Of a stretch of DNA of 22,729 nt, positions 15,646-22,729 are shown in pieces. The notes under the pieces were generated by a model. It was not told where the DNA came from. It saw only the letters and a list, made by a program, of their open reading frames with translations, and did not search any database. The DNA comes from a virus. Location of the stretch: positions 1 to 22,729 of IMG/VR virus record IMGVR_UViG_3300024299_000748; one strand, 5' to 3'. A program made the translations under genes and the position numbers. The first letter of the stretch is position 1. Each line of letters starts with the position of its first letter.

Positions 15646-15898
15646 TTTTTTCGGAATTCCATTGTACGGTTATCGCTGCAATTAAATTAATATAATAATC
15701 GCAATAATCATTATTAACCCAACTTCCATCATCGTGGCGGAAAGCCGTATTGGGTCTTTCACTTTTCATTATTGAATCAGCACAGTCTGAAATCTTTTCA
15801 AAGCGATGCTCATCATGTAAGTCTGAATGATGCTTAATTAAAAATTCTACAGCTTCAGCTGTAGTCGTTACCTCTGGTTTCATCTGGCTGGAGTCCAT
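15623..15898 (-). CDS. Small acidic protein, function unknown
   Basis: A 91-aa protein, not recognised. It is mostly helical in appearance (AEAVEFLIKHHSDLHDEHRF) with a Tyr/Cys/Trp-containing C-terminal half. The start is uncertain: the ATG at 15898 overlaps the upstream gene by 19 bases, while an ATG five codons later (15883) gives a classic ATGA stop/start overlap with it. Neither has a clear ribosome site. It is the second of the three genes between DnaE fragments 1 and 2. Confidence 0.6.
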   Translation of the reverse strand: MDSSQMKPEVTTTAEAVEFLIKHHSDLHDEHRFEKISDCADSIMKSERPNTAFRHDDGSWVNNDYCDYYINLIAAITVQWNSEKNENRPNT

Positions 15899-16071
15899 TC
15901 GGTGTGGTTCATAAATTCACACCTTACTATTCGCACATCGTTACGATTCAATGAGCGTCTAGCTGTTCTGGCGTCGACTCTAGTCGTGTAAAGAGAGCGA
16001 TTCTTAATATTGATTAGATGCCCGTGGTTATCTTGGATCGCGTAAAGGGTTGTTGCGTAAGTTTTATCCAT
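15880..16071 (-). CDS. Small basic protein, function unknown
   Basis: A 63-aa protein with an Arg-rich centre (TTRVDARTARRSLNRNDVRI), compatible with nucleic-acid binding but not matched to a family. An AGAGAA ribosome-site-like sequence precedes the ATG. It lies 19 bases after the stop of DnaE fragment 1 and overlaps the next gene, so it belongs to the polymerase operon. Confidence 0.6.
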   Translation of the reverse strand: MDKTYATTLYAIQDNHGHLINIKNRSLYTTRVDARTARRSLNRNDVRIVRCEFMNHTEWTPAR

Positions 16072-16090
16072 AGTATTCTCTTATCGTGTG

Positions 16091-17425
16091 TTAAAAAGGT
16101 ATAGTTATGCCATCTGCTTTGATGGCCATTTGCTTGTTGAAGATCAGAGGGGTAGCTCCTCGACCTTCATTTAAAAATCTTTCAAAGATTAAACCGTATT
16201 TGATTGGATCAACTTCAGTGATGCCTAGTGCATAAGCGATTAGGGACCCTGCAGCAGAGCCACGACCAGGCCCATGAAGGACACCTCTTGTTCGCGCTCC
16301 ATCCATAAACTGAGCTACAATCAACAGGTAGTCAGAGAATCCCATCTTTTTGATTACATTAAGTTCATGAGTCAATCTGTTTTGATATTCCAAAGTCGGC
16401 ATCTGACCAAACCTATTGAATAGTCCATGCTGGCTTTCTAGAGCTAAAAAGTCAATGCTAGTATAACCTTCGGGAAGGTCTTTAAACTTCGGGTACCTGT
16501 TCATCCTGTCCATAAAATAAGTGTCTGAATCTATCATATTCGCAAGTTCGACAGTGTTCGAAATAACGTCGTATGGCATTCCTTGATTTGAAGATTCGTT
16601 CCACATCCAGTCATGATCTGCCATATGAACTTTTATTTCACCAAATGAAAACCTCTTTGGATTCGACAACGTTGTCTTAGTCTGCAAGCATAATGCTGCT
16701 TCATGATGCATTTTATCATGCTCATAAGCGTAATGACAATCGTTTGTGACTATCATCGGGAAGTTGTTTTTTAAAGCGATTTGCTGCAAGACTTTATTTA
16801 CAGCCTGCTGTTCTTCTTCTCGGTGCAATTGTAATTCAACGATGAATCTATCTTTGAATATGGCTCGATGATGATGAATTAATTTTTCGGCTGCAGTAAT
16901 TTCGTTATTTAGTATCAGCTGAGAGGCGCGACTACCCAAGCAAGTAGTGGTAGCGATTAGACCTTCCGAGTGGTCTGCAAGAAGTTTATCATCAATCCTA
17001 GGCTTCCTATAGAAGCCAGTGGTATAGGCTTTAGAGGACAGCTTTATTAAGTTGTGTAAGCCAATATTATTTTGAGCCAAAAGGATTAAGTGGTAATAGC
17101 TCTTTCCCATTTCGTCTGGCTCTCGAAGAGTTCTGTCGTTAATGGAATAGTAAGCTTCCATGCCTATTATGGGCTTAACATTTACTTTGTTGCACTCTTT
17201 GTAAAACCTATAACACCCAGAAATGTTACCATGATCTGTCATTGCAACTGCTGGCTGATTCATAGTTTTAACAAAAGATGGGAGCCTAGAGACCTTATTT
17301 ATGCCATCAAGCAAAGAGTATTCTGTGTGCACATGTAGATGTACATACTTTGACTCAGTGTGGTTGGAGGTTATATCCTGACTATTTTTAGCTGTATGCC
17401 TGGAGCAGTCATGCGTCATCTTCAT
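16091..17425 (-). CDS. dnaE: DNA polymerase III alpha subunit, N-terminal fragment (PHP domain and first palm motif)
   Basis: 444 aa from the chosen ATG. The PHP domain shows HLHVHTEYSLLDG (H29, H31, H33), MTDHGN (62-67), the GMEAYY strand and TNDCHYAYEHD, so its metal-binding residues appear kept and a proofreading or pyrophosphatase role is possible. The first polymerase motif GPGRGSAAGS is at 385-394, then DPIKYGLIFERFLNEGRG. The protein stops about 22 residues later, just where E. coli DnaE would run into PDFDVD; that motif is in the next fragment. No intein block is seen at its end. The frame stays open upstream inside recA, but the ATG at 17425 (or 17419) gives a sensible 9-17 base overlap with recA. 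Confidence 0.92.
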   Translation of the reverse strand: MKMTHDCSRHTAKNSQDITSNHTESKYVHLHVHTEYSLLDGINKVSRLPSFVKTMNQPAVAMTDHGNISGCYRFYKECNKVNVKPIIGMEAYYSINDRTLREPDEMGKSYYHLILLAQNNIGLHNLIKLSSKAYTTGFYRKPRIDDKLLADHSEGLIATTTCLGSRASQLILNNEITAAEKLIHHHRAIFKDRFIVELQLHREEEQQAVNKVLQQIALKNNFPMIVTNDCHYAYEHDKMHHEAALCLQTKTTLSNPKRFSFGEIKVHMADHDWMWNESSNQGMPYDVISNTVELANMIDSDTYFMDRMNRYPKFKDLPEGYTSIDFLALESQHGLFNRFGQMPTLEYQNRLTHELNVIKKMGFSDYLLIVAQFMDGARTRGVLHGPGRGSAAGSLIAYALGITEVDPIKYGLIFERFLNEGRGATPLIFNKQMAIKADGITIPF

Positions 17426-18446
17426 TCTCGTCTTCTCTATCTGAACTGAGGATATGATGATATAGCAGTTGGTAGTCCTCTGGGTTGTCAATAAAATGAC
17501 TTTTCGCCCCCAGCTTACCACCAGTACAAAGAGACTCTTCTTCTTTTGTTGCAGGGTTTATCCACTTGACGGATGAGCCTGCAAACCTCATCAACCCTAC
17601 GTCTTTAGCATAACCAATTATGTCTAAATAAGGATCTGTGCCTTTTCCACATATAAAGTCAAACTCAGCAGTTTTATTTAAAGCGGGAGCAACTTTGTTT
17701 TTGACAACTTTAACCTTCATTGTTATGGCGCCATCTTGATCTTTAGAGGGCTTACTGCTTACTCGAAGTCGAACCGAGCAGTAAAAAGGTATGGCGTTGC
17801 CACCTGAAGTTGTTTCTGGGTTCCCATACATAACGCCAATTTTCATTCTAACTTGATTAATAAACAAGTATAGACATTCGTTATCAACGCTTATCTTGGA
17901 TATAGAACGCAAAGCTTTTGAAAGTAAGCGAGGTAAGTCGCCTACTCCCGTTTCATTCATTAATCTTTTTGTGTCTTTTTCGCTTTGAGCAGCGTCAATA
18001 CTATCAAAAACTATTATGCCGACTTTACCTGTCTTACCAAGGTCTTGACAGAGCTGAAGTGCTTCTTCGGCGGTGTCAGGATAACAAAAAATCATTTTTT
18101 TTGGTTCGAGCCCCATAGAAGTGACAAGATCCAAACCAGTAGTGCGTTCAAGATCAACATAGACAGGAGGTCTGTCATATCCATATTTTTCTGTAAACTG
18201 TTTAAGTACTTGTAGGCAGAGAGAGGTTTTTCCGGCACTGGGCGGACCATATATTTCGACGACACGATCATTAGGTAAGCCTCCAACGCCAAGACAAGCA
18301 TCCAAAGATATTGAGCCTGTAGAGATTGGTGTAACTTTTTCATATTTAGGTCCTAAACTCATAATGTCTTCTTTGCCAAATTTCTTGGCAATAGAAGCTG
18401 CAATCATATCAATTTCGGGGATCCCTGTAATTTTTTTATTTGCCAT
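17409..18446 (-). CDS. recA: RecA recombinase
   Basis: 345 aa, the usual RecA length. Walker A GPPSAGKT is at 67-74, the catalytic-type Glu is in VDLERTTG (E100), Walker B GIIVFDS is at 143-149, and the DNA-binding L2 region NQVRMKIGVMYGNPETTSGG spans 197-216. The C-terminus is acidic (SSDREDENEDDA), as in bacterial RecA. It forms filaments on single-stranded DNA for strand exchange, serving recombination-dependent replication and repair. AAGGA lies seven bases before the ATG. It sits directly before DnaE fragment 1, with the two genes overlapping. Confidence 0.97.
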   Translation of the reverse strand: MANKKITGIPEIDMIAASIAKKFGKEDIMSLGPKYEKVTPISTGSISLDACLGVGGLPNDRVVEIYGPPSAGKTSLCLQVLKQFTEKYGYDRPPVYVDLERTTGLDLVTSMGLEPKKMIFCYPDTAEEALQLCQDLGKTGKVGIIVFDSIDAAQSEKDTKRLMNETGVGDLPRLLSKALRSISKISVDNECLYLFINQVRMKIGVMYGNPETTSGGNAIPFYCSVRLRVSSKPSKDQDGAITMKVKVVKNKVAPALNKTAEFDFICGKGTDPYLDIIGYAKDVGLMRFAGSSVKWINPATKEEESLCTGGKLGAKSHFIDNPEDYQLLYHHILSSDREDENEDDA

Positions 18447-18464
18447 TAATTAATCCTTTTATAT

Positions 18465-18902
18465 CTAATTTTCTAGACGTTTAAACAATATTGTTGGGTT
18501 TTCATTTAAATATTCCCTATATAGCTTTTGATTAGCGTCTTCATAGTCTTCTTGAAAGTGAATTGTTTTTATTCCTGCTTGAACTAGATTCTTGAAGCAA
18601 TTCCAGCAGGGTTTGCACGTGCAGTATATGGTCGCTCCTTTTAAATATGCGCCCATTTTTGCTGCTTGATTTATAGCGTTTGTTTCAGCGTGGATTGTTC
18701 TTGTGCAGTGATTACTGACAACATGACAACCCACATCTTTACAATGAGGCGCTGAAGGTAAGGAGCCATTGTATCCTGTCGATAGAATGGCTTTGAATTC
18801 TGGATTTACAATTACAGCGCCAACTTTCTTTCGAGTACAGGTACTCCTCGTAGCGACCATAAATGCTATGTCCATGAAATACTCATCCCAAGGTTTTCTC
18901 AT
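18465..18902 (-). CDS. Deoxycytidylate (dCMP) deaminase
   Basis: 145 aa from MRKPWDEYFM. Zinc/catalytic motifs are HAE at 71-73 and PCWNC at 98-102, with the GYNGSLP substrate loop at 43-49 and extra Cys/His at 54-66 (CKDVGCHVVSNHC), as in phage T4-type dCMP deaminases. The enzyme turns dCMP into dUMP for dTMP synthesis. The frame extends upstream to a TTG at 18980, but the ATG at 18902 fits the family N-terminus; it has only a weak ribosome site. It pairs with NrdJ and the MazG-like protein in the nucleotide block, 18 bases before recA. Confidence 0.93.
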   Translation of the reverse strand: MRKPWDEYFMDIAFMVATRSTCTRKKVGAVIVNPEFKAILSTGYNGSLPSAPHCKDVGCHVVSNHCTRTIHAETNAINQAAKMGAYLKGATIYCTCKPCWNCFKNLVQAGIKTIHFQEDYEDANQKLYREYLNENPTILFKRLEN

Positions 18903-18989
18903 AATTTGATGAATTTCATTTTCTTTATTATTGGTAATTAAACACAGAAAGTAACATATAGCATTACCTTTTGTGTTCAAAAAAAGTCT

Positions 18990-19265
18990 CTATAGGATCA
19001 AGAGATCCTTGACCAGCCACCCATAGGTGTCAGAGAGGTGGTTCGTTATGGGATCGTAAGAATCTTCAGATTCATCTTCTAGATAGGTGAATCTGTTAGG
19101 GACGTCGTAGAATTCACAAAGGCGATCATTTAGATGTATACCTTTTTCTTTATCCTCTAGCGCTTCTTGAAGGAGTTCAGAGGTAATTTTTAAACATCTT
19201 TGTGTATCAGCATCTGTTTCAATATCGAATTCCCAGAAGACGTATACAGAAAGTTCTTCAGTCAT
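18990..19265 (-). CDS. Small acidic protein, function unknown
   Basis: A 91-aa strongly acidic protein (for example YLEDESEDSYDP), not recognised. A GAGG site precedes the ATG, and the ATG overlaps the stop of the preceding gene by eight bases (ATGACTGA). The acidity recalls small phage inhibitors or DNA mimics, but nothing beyond composition supports that. The 87 bases between it and dCMP deaminase hold no convincing gene. Confidence 0.6.
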   Translation of the reverse strand: MTEELSVYVFWEFDIETDADTQRCLKITSELLQEALEDKEKGIHLNDRLCEFYDVPNRFTYLEDESEDSYDPITNHLSDTYGWLVKDLLIL

Positions 19266-19581
19266 TACAAACCTCGAACAATGCTGTATTTAAAGTTCCG
19301 AAGTCGTAGGGTGATTTTGTTTCATGGCCTTGAGAAAAGAAGAACCTGCCTGGTCCTGGTGTGATATGTCTTACGGTTTCTCCCGTAGGGTTTCGATGAG
19401 TAACTTCACCAGAACCTGAAAGGACTTTAAAAGGTACGTCAGAAATTCTTGTCGGTCCGCTTGTTACGATAACTACAGAACCTGGATTTAAGTATCCACC
19501 TCCAGGTCTATTCCAGTCATCGTCTTTAATTTTAACTTTCTGTAATGTCGTTAATTTCAGATCCTTTTTTAGTTTGATCAT
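19258..19581 (-). CDS. Small protein, function unknown
   Basis: A 107-aa protein. The N-terminus is basic (MIKLKKDLKLTTLQKVKIK), and a Gly/Pro-rich beta region follows (GGGYLNPGSVVIVTSGP), suggestive of a small beta-barrel. No family is recognised. It overlaps the end of the endonuclease gene by 50 bases, which is long, so the true start may be further in, though no other in-frame ATG lies near. It is coupled to the next acidic-protein gene. Confidence 0.55.
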   Translation of the reverse strand: MIKLKKDLKLTTLQKVKIKDDDWNRPGGGYLNPGSVVIVTSGPTRISDVPFKVLSGSGEVTHRNPTGETVRHITPGPGRFFFSQGHETKSPYDFGTLNTALFEVCND

Positions 19582-20194
19582 TTTGTTTTTCTAATTCTTT
19601 GTCTAAGTTTATTTCTGAGAATTGAACACGAGATTCTTTAATGGCATCTCGTATTCGTCGTTGGCTTTTGCTTAGGGAAGATTTCCCTGTTTTTATATCG
19701 ATGAAGTGTATTGACTTAATTTCATTGGAAACCCCGTCCAACAAATCTGAAAGTCCTTCAAAGCAAATATAGTCTATGGGGTTTCCCATGAATCTATAAT
19801 CTTTAGGATTTGTATCTTTCAGTATGTACGGGGCTAAATGCTCGGTGGCTTGACCTCTGATGACTGCTCGTGATTTCTTTACAGCATCTTTTCTCGCTGC
19901 CTCTGTTTTTTCTTTGATTTCTAGTTTGTGTGCTATTTTCATAGCATTAGAAGCTGTTTTTAGTTCTGATATTTCAAAATCACTTGATTTATTCAAGAGT
20001 TCCAATTTGGAAACCTTACAATTAAGGTTGTGCATATTTTGTTTTTGCTCTTCAATTCGCTCAAGATGAATTGTTAGAAGGACACTCTTGTTCAAAAGAT
20101 CGTGAATCTCTCTGTTGGCTGCTTTTATAGAATGGTTCTTCTTTAAGATGATGGTGAAGAACAGGACTAATAGGAAGAGAAGGATGTTATTCAT
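19532..20194 (-). CDS. Membrane-anchored Holliday-junction-resolvase-like endonuclease
   Basis: 220 aa. Residues 3-18 are a hydrophobic membrane segment (ILLFLLVLFFTIIL). Residues about 25-100 are a charged coiled coil. Residues 107-200 match the 'Endonuc_Holl' type domain (archaeal Holliday junction resolvase relatives, PF10107 as I recall it): RAVIRGQATEHLAPYI, DYRFMGNPIDYICFEGL, FIDIKTGKSSLSKSQRRIRD. Likely metal-binding residues are E118, D141 and D166-x-K168, a PD-(D/E)XK pattern with Asp in the second acidic position. Predicted to cut branched DNA at the inner membrane. An AAGG site follows the upstream gene's stop. Confidence 0.8.
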   Translation of the reverse strand: MNNILLFLLVLFFTIILKKNHSIKAANREIHDLLNKSVLLTIHLERIEEQKQNMHNLNCKVSKLELLNKSSDFEISELKTASNAMKIAHKLEIKEKTEAARKDAVKKSRAVIRGQATEHLAPYILKDTNPKDYRFMGNPIDYICFEGLSDLLDGVSNEIKSIHFIDIKTGKSSLSKSQRRIRDAIKESRVQFSEINLDKELEKQNDQTKKGSEINDITES

Positions 20195-20204
20195 GTTTTA
20201 AACC

Positions 20205-20786
20205 TTAAAATGCGTTGTTTATTTTTAAGAATAAATAAAACACCTTGTGCAGTCTTTCAAATGATTCATCTGAAAGGTCTATTTCGGACTCCTTCAGGAT
20301 GACCTTTAAACAGAGCTTAAAGAAAATCCTGTCAGAGCCTATTTTCTTTATAGGTAGATACAATTTGTTTTTATCAAAATCTATATGTTCTGTGGAGGCC
20401 GCATGTACGGAATAAACAATACCAAAGATATTAATTGAAGCTGGGACACTAATATCGTGGAAATTCTTTTCCCACCAATAGCGTACTGATTCTTCTATTG
20501 CATATTGACGAGCTTTACTCATTGAAACCCTTTGGTTCGAGATTAATATAGAGATTAGATCTTTTGTAGCAAGGGGCTTCTCTGTGAGGACTGAGGTAAA
20601 TGCTTCGAAACGGTAATCATCGTCAAAAAACATATTGATAGAATTGCGATAGCTTTGTTCAAGGTAGCGCTTGTTTCTATTTTTTGGATGCGAAAGTTTC
20701 GTATAGTCAGAAATCGCACTAATGACAACTGCCTGGATTATACGTTTATAATCTTCATCCTGGCTCAATTCCTCAAACTCAATCAT
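20205..20786 (-). CDS. Unknown phage protein, 193 aa
   Basis: No family identified. The N-terminal third is helical with a basic patch (YTKLSHPKNRNKRYLEQSYR) followed by MFFDDDYRFEAF; I have the impression that such stretches occur in other phage proteins but cannot check. It is mixed alpha/beta after that, with no catalytic signature or membrane segment. Translation is coupled to the MazG-like gene (stop TAG one base before this ATG, with AAGGTAG as ribosome site). Position between MazG-like and endonuclease genes suggests a replication-related role. Confidence 0.65.
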   Translation of the reverse strand: MIEFEELSQDEDYKRIIQAVVISAISDYTKLSHPKNRNKRYLEQSYRNSINMFFDDDYRFEAFTSVLTEKPLATKDLISILISNQRVSMSKARQYAIEESVRYWWEKNFHDISVPASINIFGIVYSVHAASTEHIDFDKNKLYLPIKKIGSDRIFFKLCLKVILKESEIDLSDESFERLHKVFYLFLKINNAF

Positions 20787-20787
20787 A

Positions 20788-21144
20788 CTAGACTACCTTG
20801 TTACCGTGCCTGTAGGGTCTAGTTTCATTGTATTTCATCTTTAGGGAAAGTGCTTCTTCAAGATCTATGCCGTGAAGACCGCAAAAATCAAATATTCTGA
20901 TTATGCAGTCAGCTAATTCTATGGGGATTCCTTCTGGCTTTTCAGGAGCGCCCAACAGGATAGGGTTTTTTGATACATAGTAGATTTCTTGAGGTGTTTT
21001 GCCTTTCCGATGTTCCTCAAGAGCTTCGGAAAGCTCTGAGTGCATCAGGCAGATTAGATCACCTATTGTTCTCGGTTGATCGTGCCAGCCATGATCTTTC
21101 GCATTGTTATACGAAGATTTTACGTAGTCGTTGATATTATTCAT
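20788..21144 (-). CDS. MazG-like nucleotide pyrophosphohydrolase
   Basis: 118 aa. The all-alpha NTP-pyrophosphatase signature is visible: E37xxE40 in the HSELSEALEE helix and E76xxD79 in IELADCIIRI, plus KMKYNETRPYRHG near the C-terminus. The family hydrolyses (d)NTPs or modified nucleotides to the monophosphate and pyrophosphate. Phages use it to clean or rebalance nucleotide pools, and an effect on host ppGpp has also been suggested for phage MazG. It follows nrdJ with a good AAAGGTG site, consistent with a nucleotide-metabolism operon. Confidence 0.9.
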   Translation of the reverse strand: MNNINDYVKSSYNNAKDHGWHDQPRTIGDLICLMHSELSEALEEHRKGKTPQEIYYVSKNPILLGAPEKPEGIPIELADCIIRIFDFCGLHGIDLEEALSLKMKYNETRPYRHGNKVV

Positions 21145-21153
21145 ATTGCACCT

Positions 21154-22729
21154 TTATTCGCATCGTCCCGCACCACAATTAGTGCAGGCGACACAACCAT
21201 CTTGGTAGATTAGTGAGTCATTATTACAGCTTTTGCAAATCTTGTCACTTGGTATTGCTCCATCTTGAATGTATTGCTTTAGTATCCGAGATATACACTT
21301 AGAAAAACTAAACATACTGCTAGTCTTATCTTTCTGCAATTGCTCTACCATAAATTTTACTTCTGCGCCATGCCTTAGTCCTAAAGATACCATTCTTGCA
21401 AAAGCAAGGTTGTTCGGATTATTAAATACAGAAACGATATCTTTAAAAACCAATTCCGCATCTTCAAGATACAAGTCGTACTTTGCATTTTGCGATTTAA
21501 ATATTCGTTTTTTTATCTTACCTTGCTTGTACTTCTTAGGTAAATCCAAGAAACTTGCATTGCCTCCAAATATCTCATAGGGCTTTCCACCCAAGAGCCC
21601 TACGAGGATGAGCCATGGTTCGTCCTGAATCTTTGTAAGGTGAATATCGCAATCAAGGTTCTCTGGTCTTTTTGGCGCAGAGTGTTGCGGAAAGTTGTCT
21701 TCCTTACTTTTGGTAATTAAGACTCCACTCCTGCTTCCGTCGACGTAAACAGTGACGCCTTTCAGCTGCTTCTCCCATGCGGTCATATATATATTGCTAA
21801 CTGTAACTTCACTAGTATCTGCAGGCAGGTTTATAGTTGAGCTTATAGCATGGTCAATATGTTGTTGAATTTCAGCCTGAACGCTAAGTCTAGCTCGCCA
21901 GCTAATATCTTGGGATTCAATAAACAAGTCCGGAAGTTGCTGGTTCGGATGTAAAGCTTTCCATTCTTGCGCATTATGATGAAAGACTTCAAAGTCATGC
22001 CACTTATCACCAAGTGGATCGATAAAATCCACTGATTCGCTTGCATTCGCTTCGAGTTTCCTTCGCCTAATATAGGAGTTCCTGAATACCGGCTCAAGCC
22101 CAGAAGAGGTTTGAGAGAGTAAAGAAACACTACCTGTTGGAGCGTTTGTTAAGATGCTGATATTTCTGCGTCCATACTTTTTTATTTCAGCTTGAAGCTC
22201 TTGTGGCAATGACTTTATATAGAGGTTGTCTTTCTCAACCTCCCAGCGGAATACAGGGAAGCTGCCTCTTTCTTTCGCTAGCTGAACACTCTCTTTGTAT
22301 GCTTCGATTTTCAATAAGCCATAGATTTTATTTATAGCTTTAAGAGAACTTGGGCTGCCATAAGTGAGGTTCAAGTTTGCAAGTGCATCTGCCAGTCCGT
22401 GAGTTCCGAGTCCAGTCCTGCGTCCATTCTTGCAAGCAGAATATAGCTTTTTCCATAATCGCTTTTCGTCTTCTGCATCTGAGATGTCGATTAAGCCTTG
22501 TAGCTTTTCTAATTCTAATTCCACCAAGTTGTCTGACATGCGCATTGCGCACCTAACTGTTTCGGTGAATTCGTCATAGTCGAACTTTGCATTAGGCGAA
22601 AATGCGTCTGTAACAAAATTTTTAAGATTGATTGATATCAGTCTACACGAATCGTAAGCAGATAAGGGAATCTCGGCACATGGATTTGTACTTATTGTTT
22701 TAAAGTCTAGATACTCGTTTGCTGGAAGA
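21154..22729 (-). CDS. nrdJ: Adenosylcobalamin-dependent ribonucleotide reductase (class II), 5' part outside window
   Basis: The frame is open to the right edge, so the N-terminus is missing; about 524 residues are visible. Close to the edge, TNPCAEIPLSAYDSCRLISI has the Asn-x-Cys-x-Glu active-site triad (catalytic thiyl Cys). APTGSVSLLSQTSSGLEPVF is the substrate-binding region, and the C-terminus CKSC...CVACTNCGAGRC is the Cys-rich redox tail typical of NrdJ. The ATG at 22545 is internal, not the start. It reduces ribonucleotides to deoxyribonucleotides using vitamin B12, so the host must supply or take up cobalamin. No intein is visible in this part, although phage RNR genes often carry them. 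Monomeric class I-like variants are less likely given the tail. Confidence 0.92.
   Translation of the reverse strand, partial: LPANEYLDFKTISTNPCAEIPLSAYDSCRLISINLKNFVTDAFSPNAKFDYDEFTETVRCAMRMSDNLVELELEKLQGLIDISDAEDEKRLWKKLYSACKNGRRTGLGTHGLADALANLNLTYGSPSSLKAINKIYGLLKIEAYKESVQLAKERGSFPVFRWEVEKDNLYIKSLPQELQAEIKKYGRRNISILTNAPTGSVSLLSQTSSGLEPVFRNSYIRRRKLEANASESVDFIDPLGDKWHDFEVFHHNAQEWKALHPNQQLPDLFIESQDISWRARLSVQAEIQQHIDHAISSTINLPADTSEVTVSNIYMTAWEKQLKGVTVYVDGSRSGVLITKSKEDNFPQHSAPKRPENLDCDIHLTKIQDEPWLILVGLLGGKPYEIFGGNASFLDLPKKYKQGKIKKRIFKSQNAKYDLYLEDAELVFKDIVSVFNNPNNLAFARMVSLGLRHGAEVKFMVEQLQKDKTSSMFSFSKCISRILKQYIQDGAIPSDKICKSCNNDSLIYQDGCVACTNCGAGRCE

Noticed and set aside
16091-16160. Intein at the end of DnaE fragment 1
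   Set aside because: The tail after ERFLNEGRG has no Cys/Ser start residue followed by block A or B and is only about 22 residues long.
4724-17425. dnaE as a decaying pseudogene broken by mutations
   Set aside because: Each piece has its own start, ribosome site and clean stop. The catalytic residues are intact, and one junction carries a complete split intein.
16091-17521. A longer start for DnaE fragment 1 at 17521
   Set aside because: The extra 32 residues are encoded inside recA and look unlike DnaE. The ATG at 17425 or 17419 gives a normal short overlap.
21154-22545. Treating 22545 as the start of the reductase gene
   Set aside because: The frame is open upstream and encodes the essential NPCAE active-site region, so the gene continues beyond the window.

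Overview
The window is 22.7 kb of an AT-rich, compactly coded genome in which every supportable gene lies on the minus strand, so transcription runs from high to low coordinates. The gene content is that of a tailed double-stranded DNA phage, probably aquatic. It has a DnaG/DnaB-type primase-helicase, a bacterial-type DNA polymerase III alpha (DnaE), RecA, a Cas4-like nuclease, a Holliday-junction-type endonuclease, an adenosylcobalamin-dependent ribonucleotide reductase (NrdJ), a MazG-like pyrophosphohydrolase, a dCMP deaminase and large repetitive fibre proteins. No tRNA, rRNA, CRISPR array, integrase or att site was recognised. The host cannot be read from the sequence.

Layout in transcriptional order, right to left. 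22729-18465 is a nucleotide and recombination block: nrdJ (its 5' part is outside the window), MazG-like, an unknown 193-aa protein, a membrane-anchored endonuclease, two small unknowns and dCMP deaminase. 18446-17409 is recA. 17425-16091 is DnaE fragment 1 (PHP domain plus the first palm motif). 16071-15400 holds three small unknown genes. 15330-13708 is DnaE fragment 2 (catalytic aspartates, thumb/fingers), which ends in an N-terminal intein half. 13696-6534 is a virion block: two small structural-looking proteins, a 902-aa collagen-like fibre protein and a 1196-aa repetitive fibre protein, closed by a strong intrinsic terminator. 6431-5990 holds two small unknown genes. 5986-4724 is DnaE fragment 3, which begins with a C-terminal intein half. 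4740-2312 holds a metallophosphoesterase with a SANT-like N-terminus, a small coiled-coil protein and the Cas4-like nuclease. 2151-1 is the primase-helicase, whose C-terminus is outside the window.

The outstanding feature is a replicative polymerase encoded in three separate genes. Fragments 2 and 3 carry the two halves of a DnaE split intein at the site used by the cyanobacterial DnaE split inteins (extein junction ADY/CFNK). They should be joined by protein trans-splicing although 7.7 kb of virion genes and a terminator separate them. The junction between fragments 1 and 2 shows no intein motifs, so that break is either bridged non-covalently or works in some other way. The catalytic residues seen in all three fragments argue for a working, distributed polymerase rather than a decayed one. 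The other genes supply nucleotides (NrdJ, MazG-like, dCMP deaminase), priming and unwinding (primase-helicase), and recombination or resolution (RecA, Cas4-like, endonuclease).
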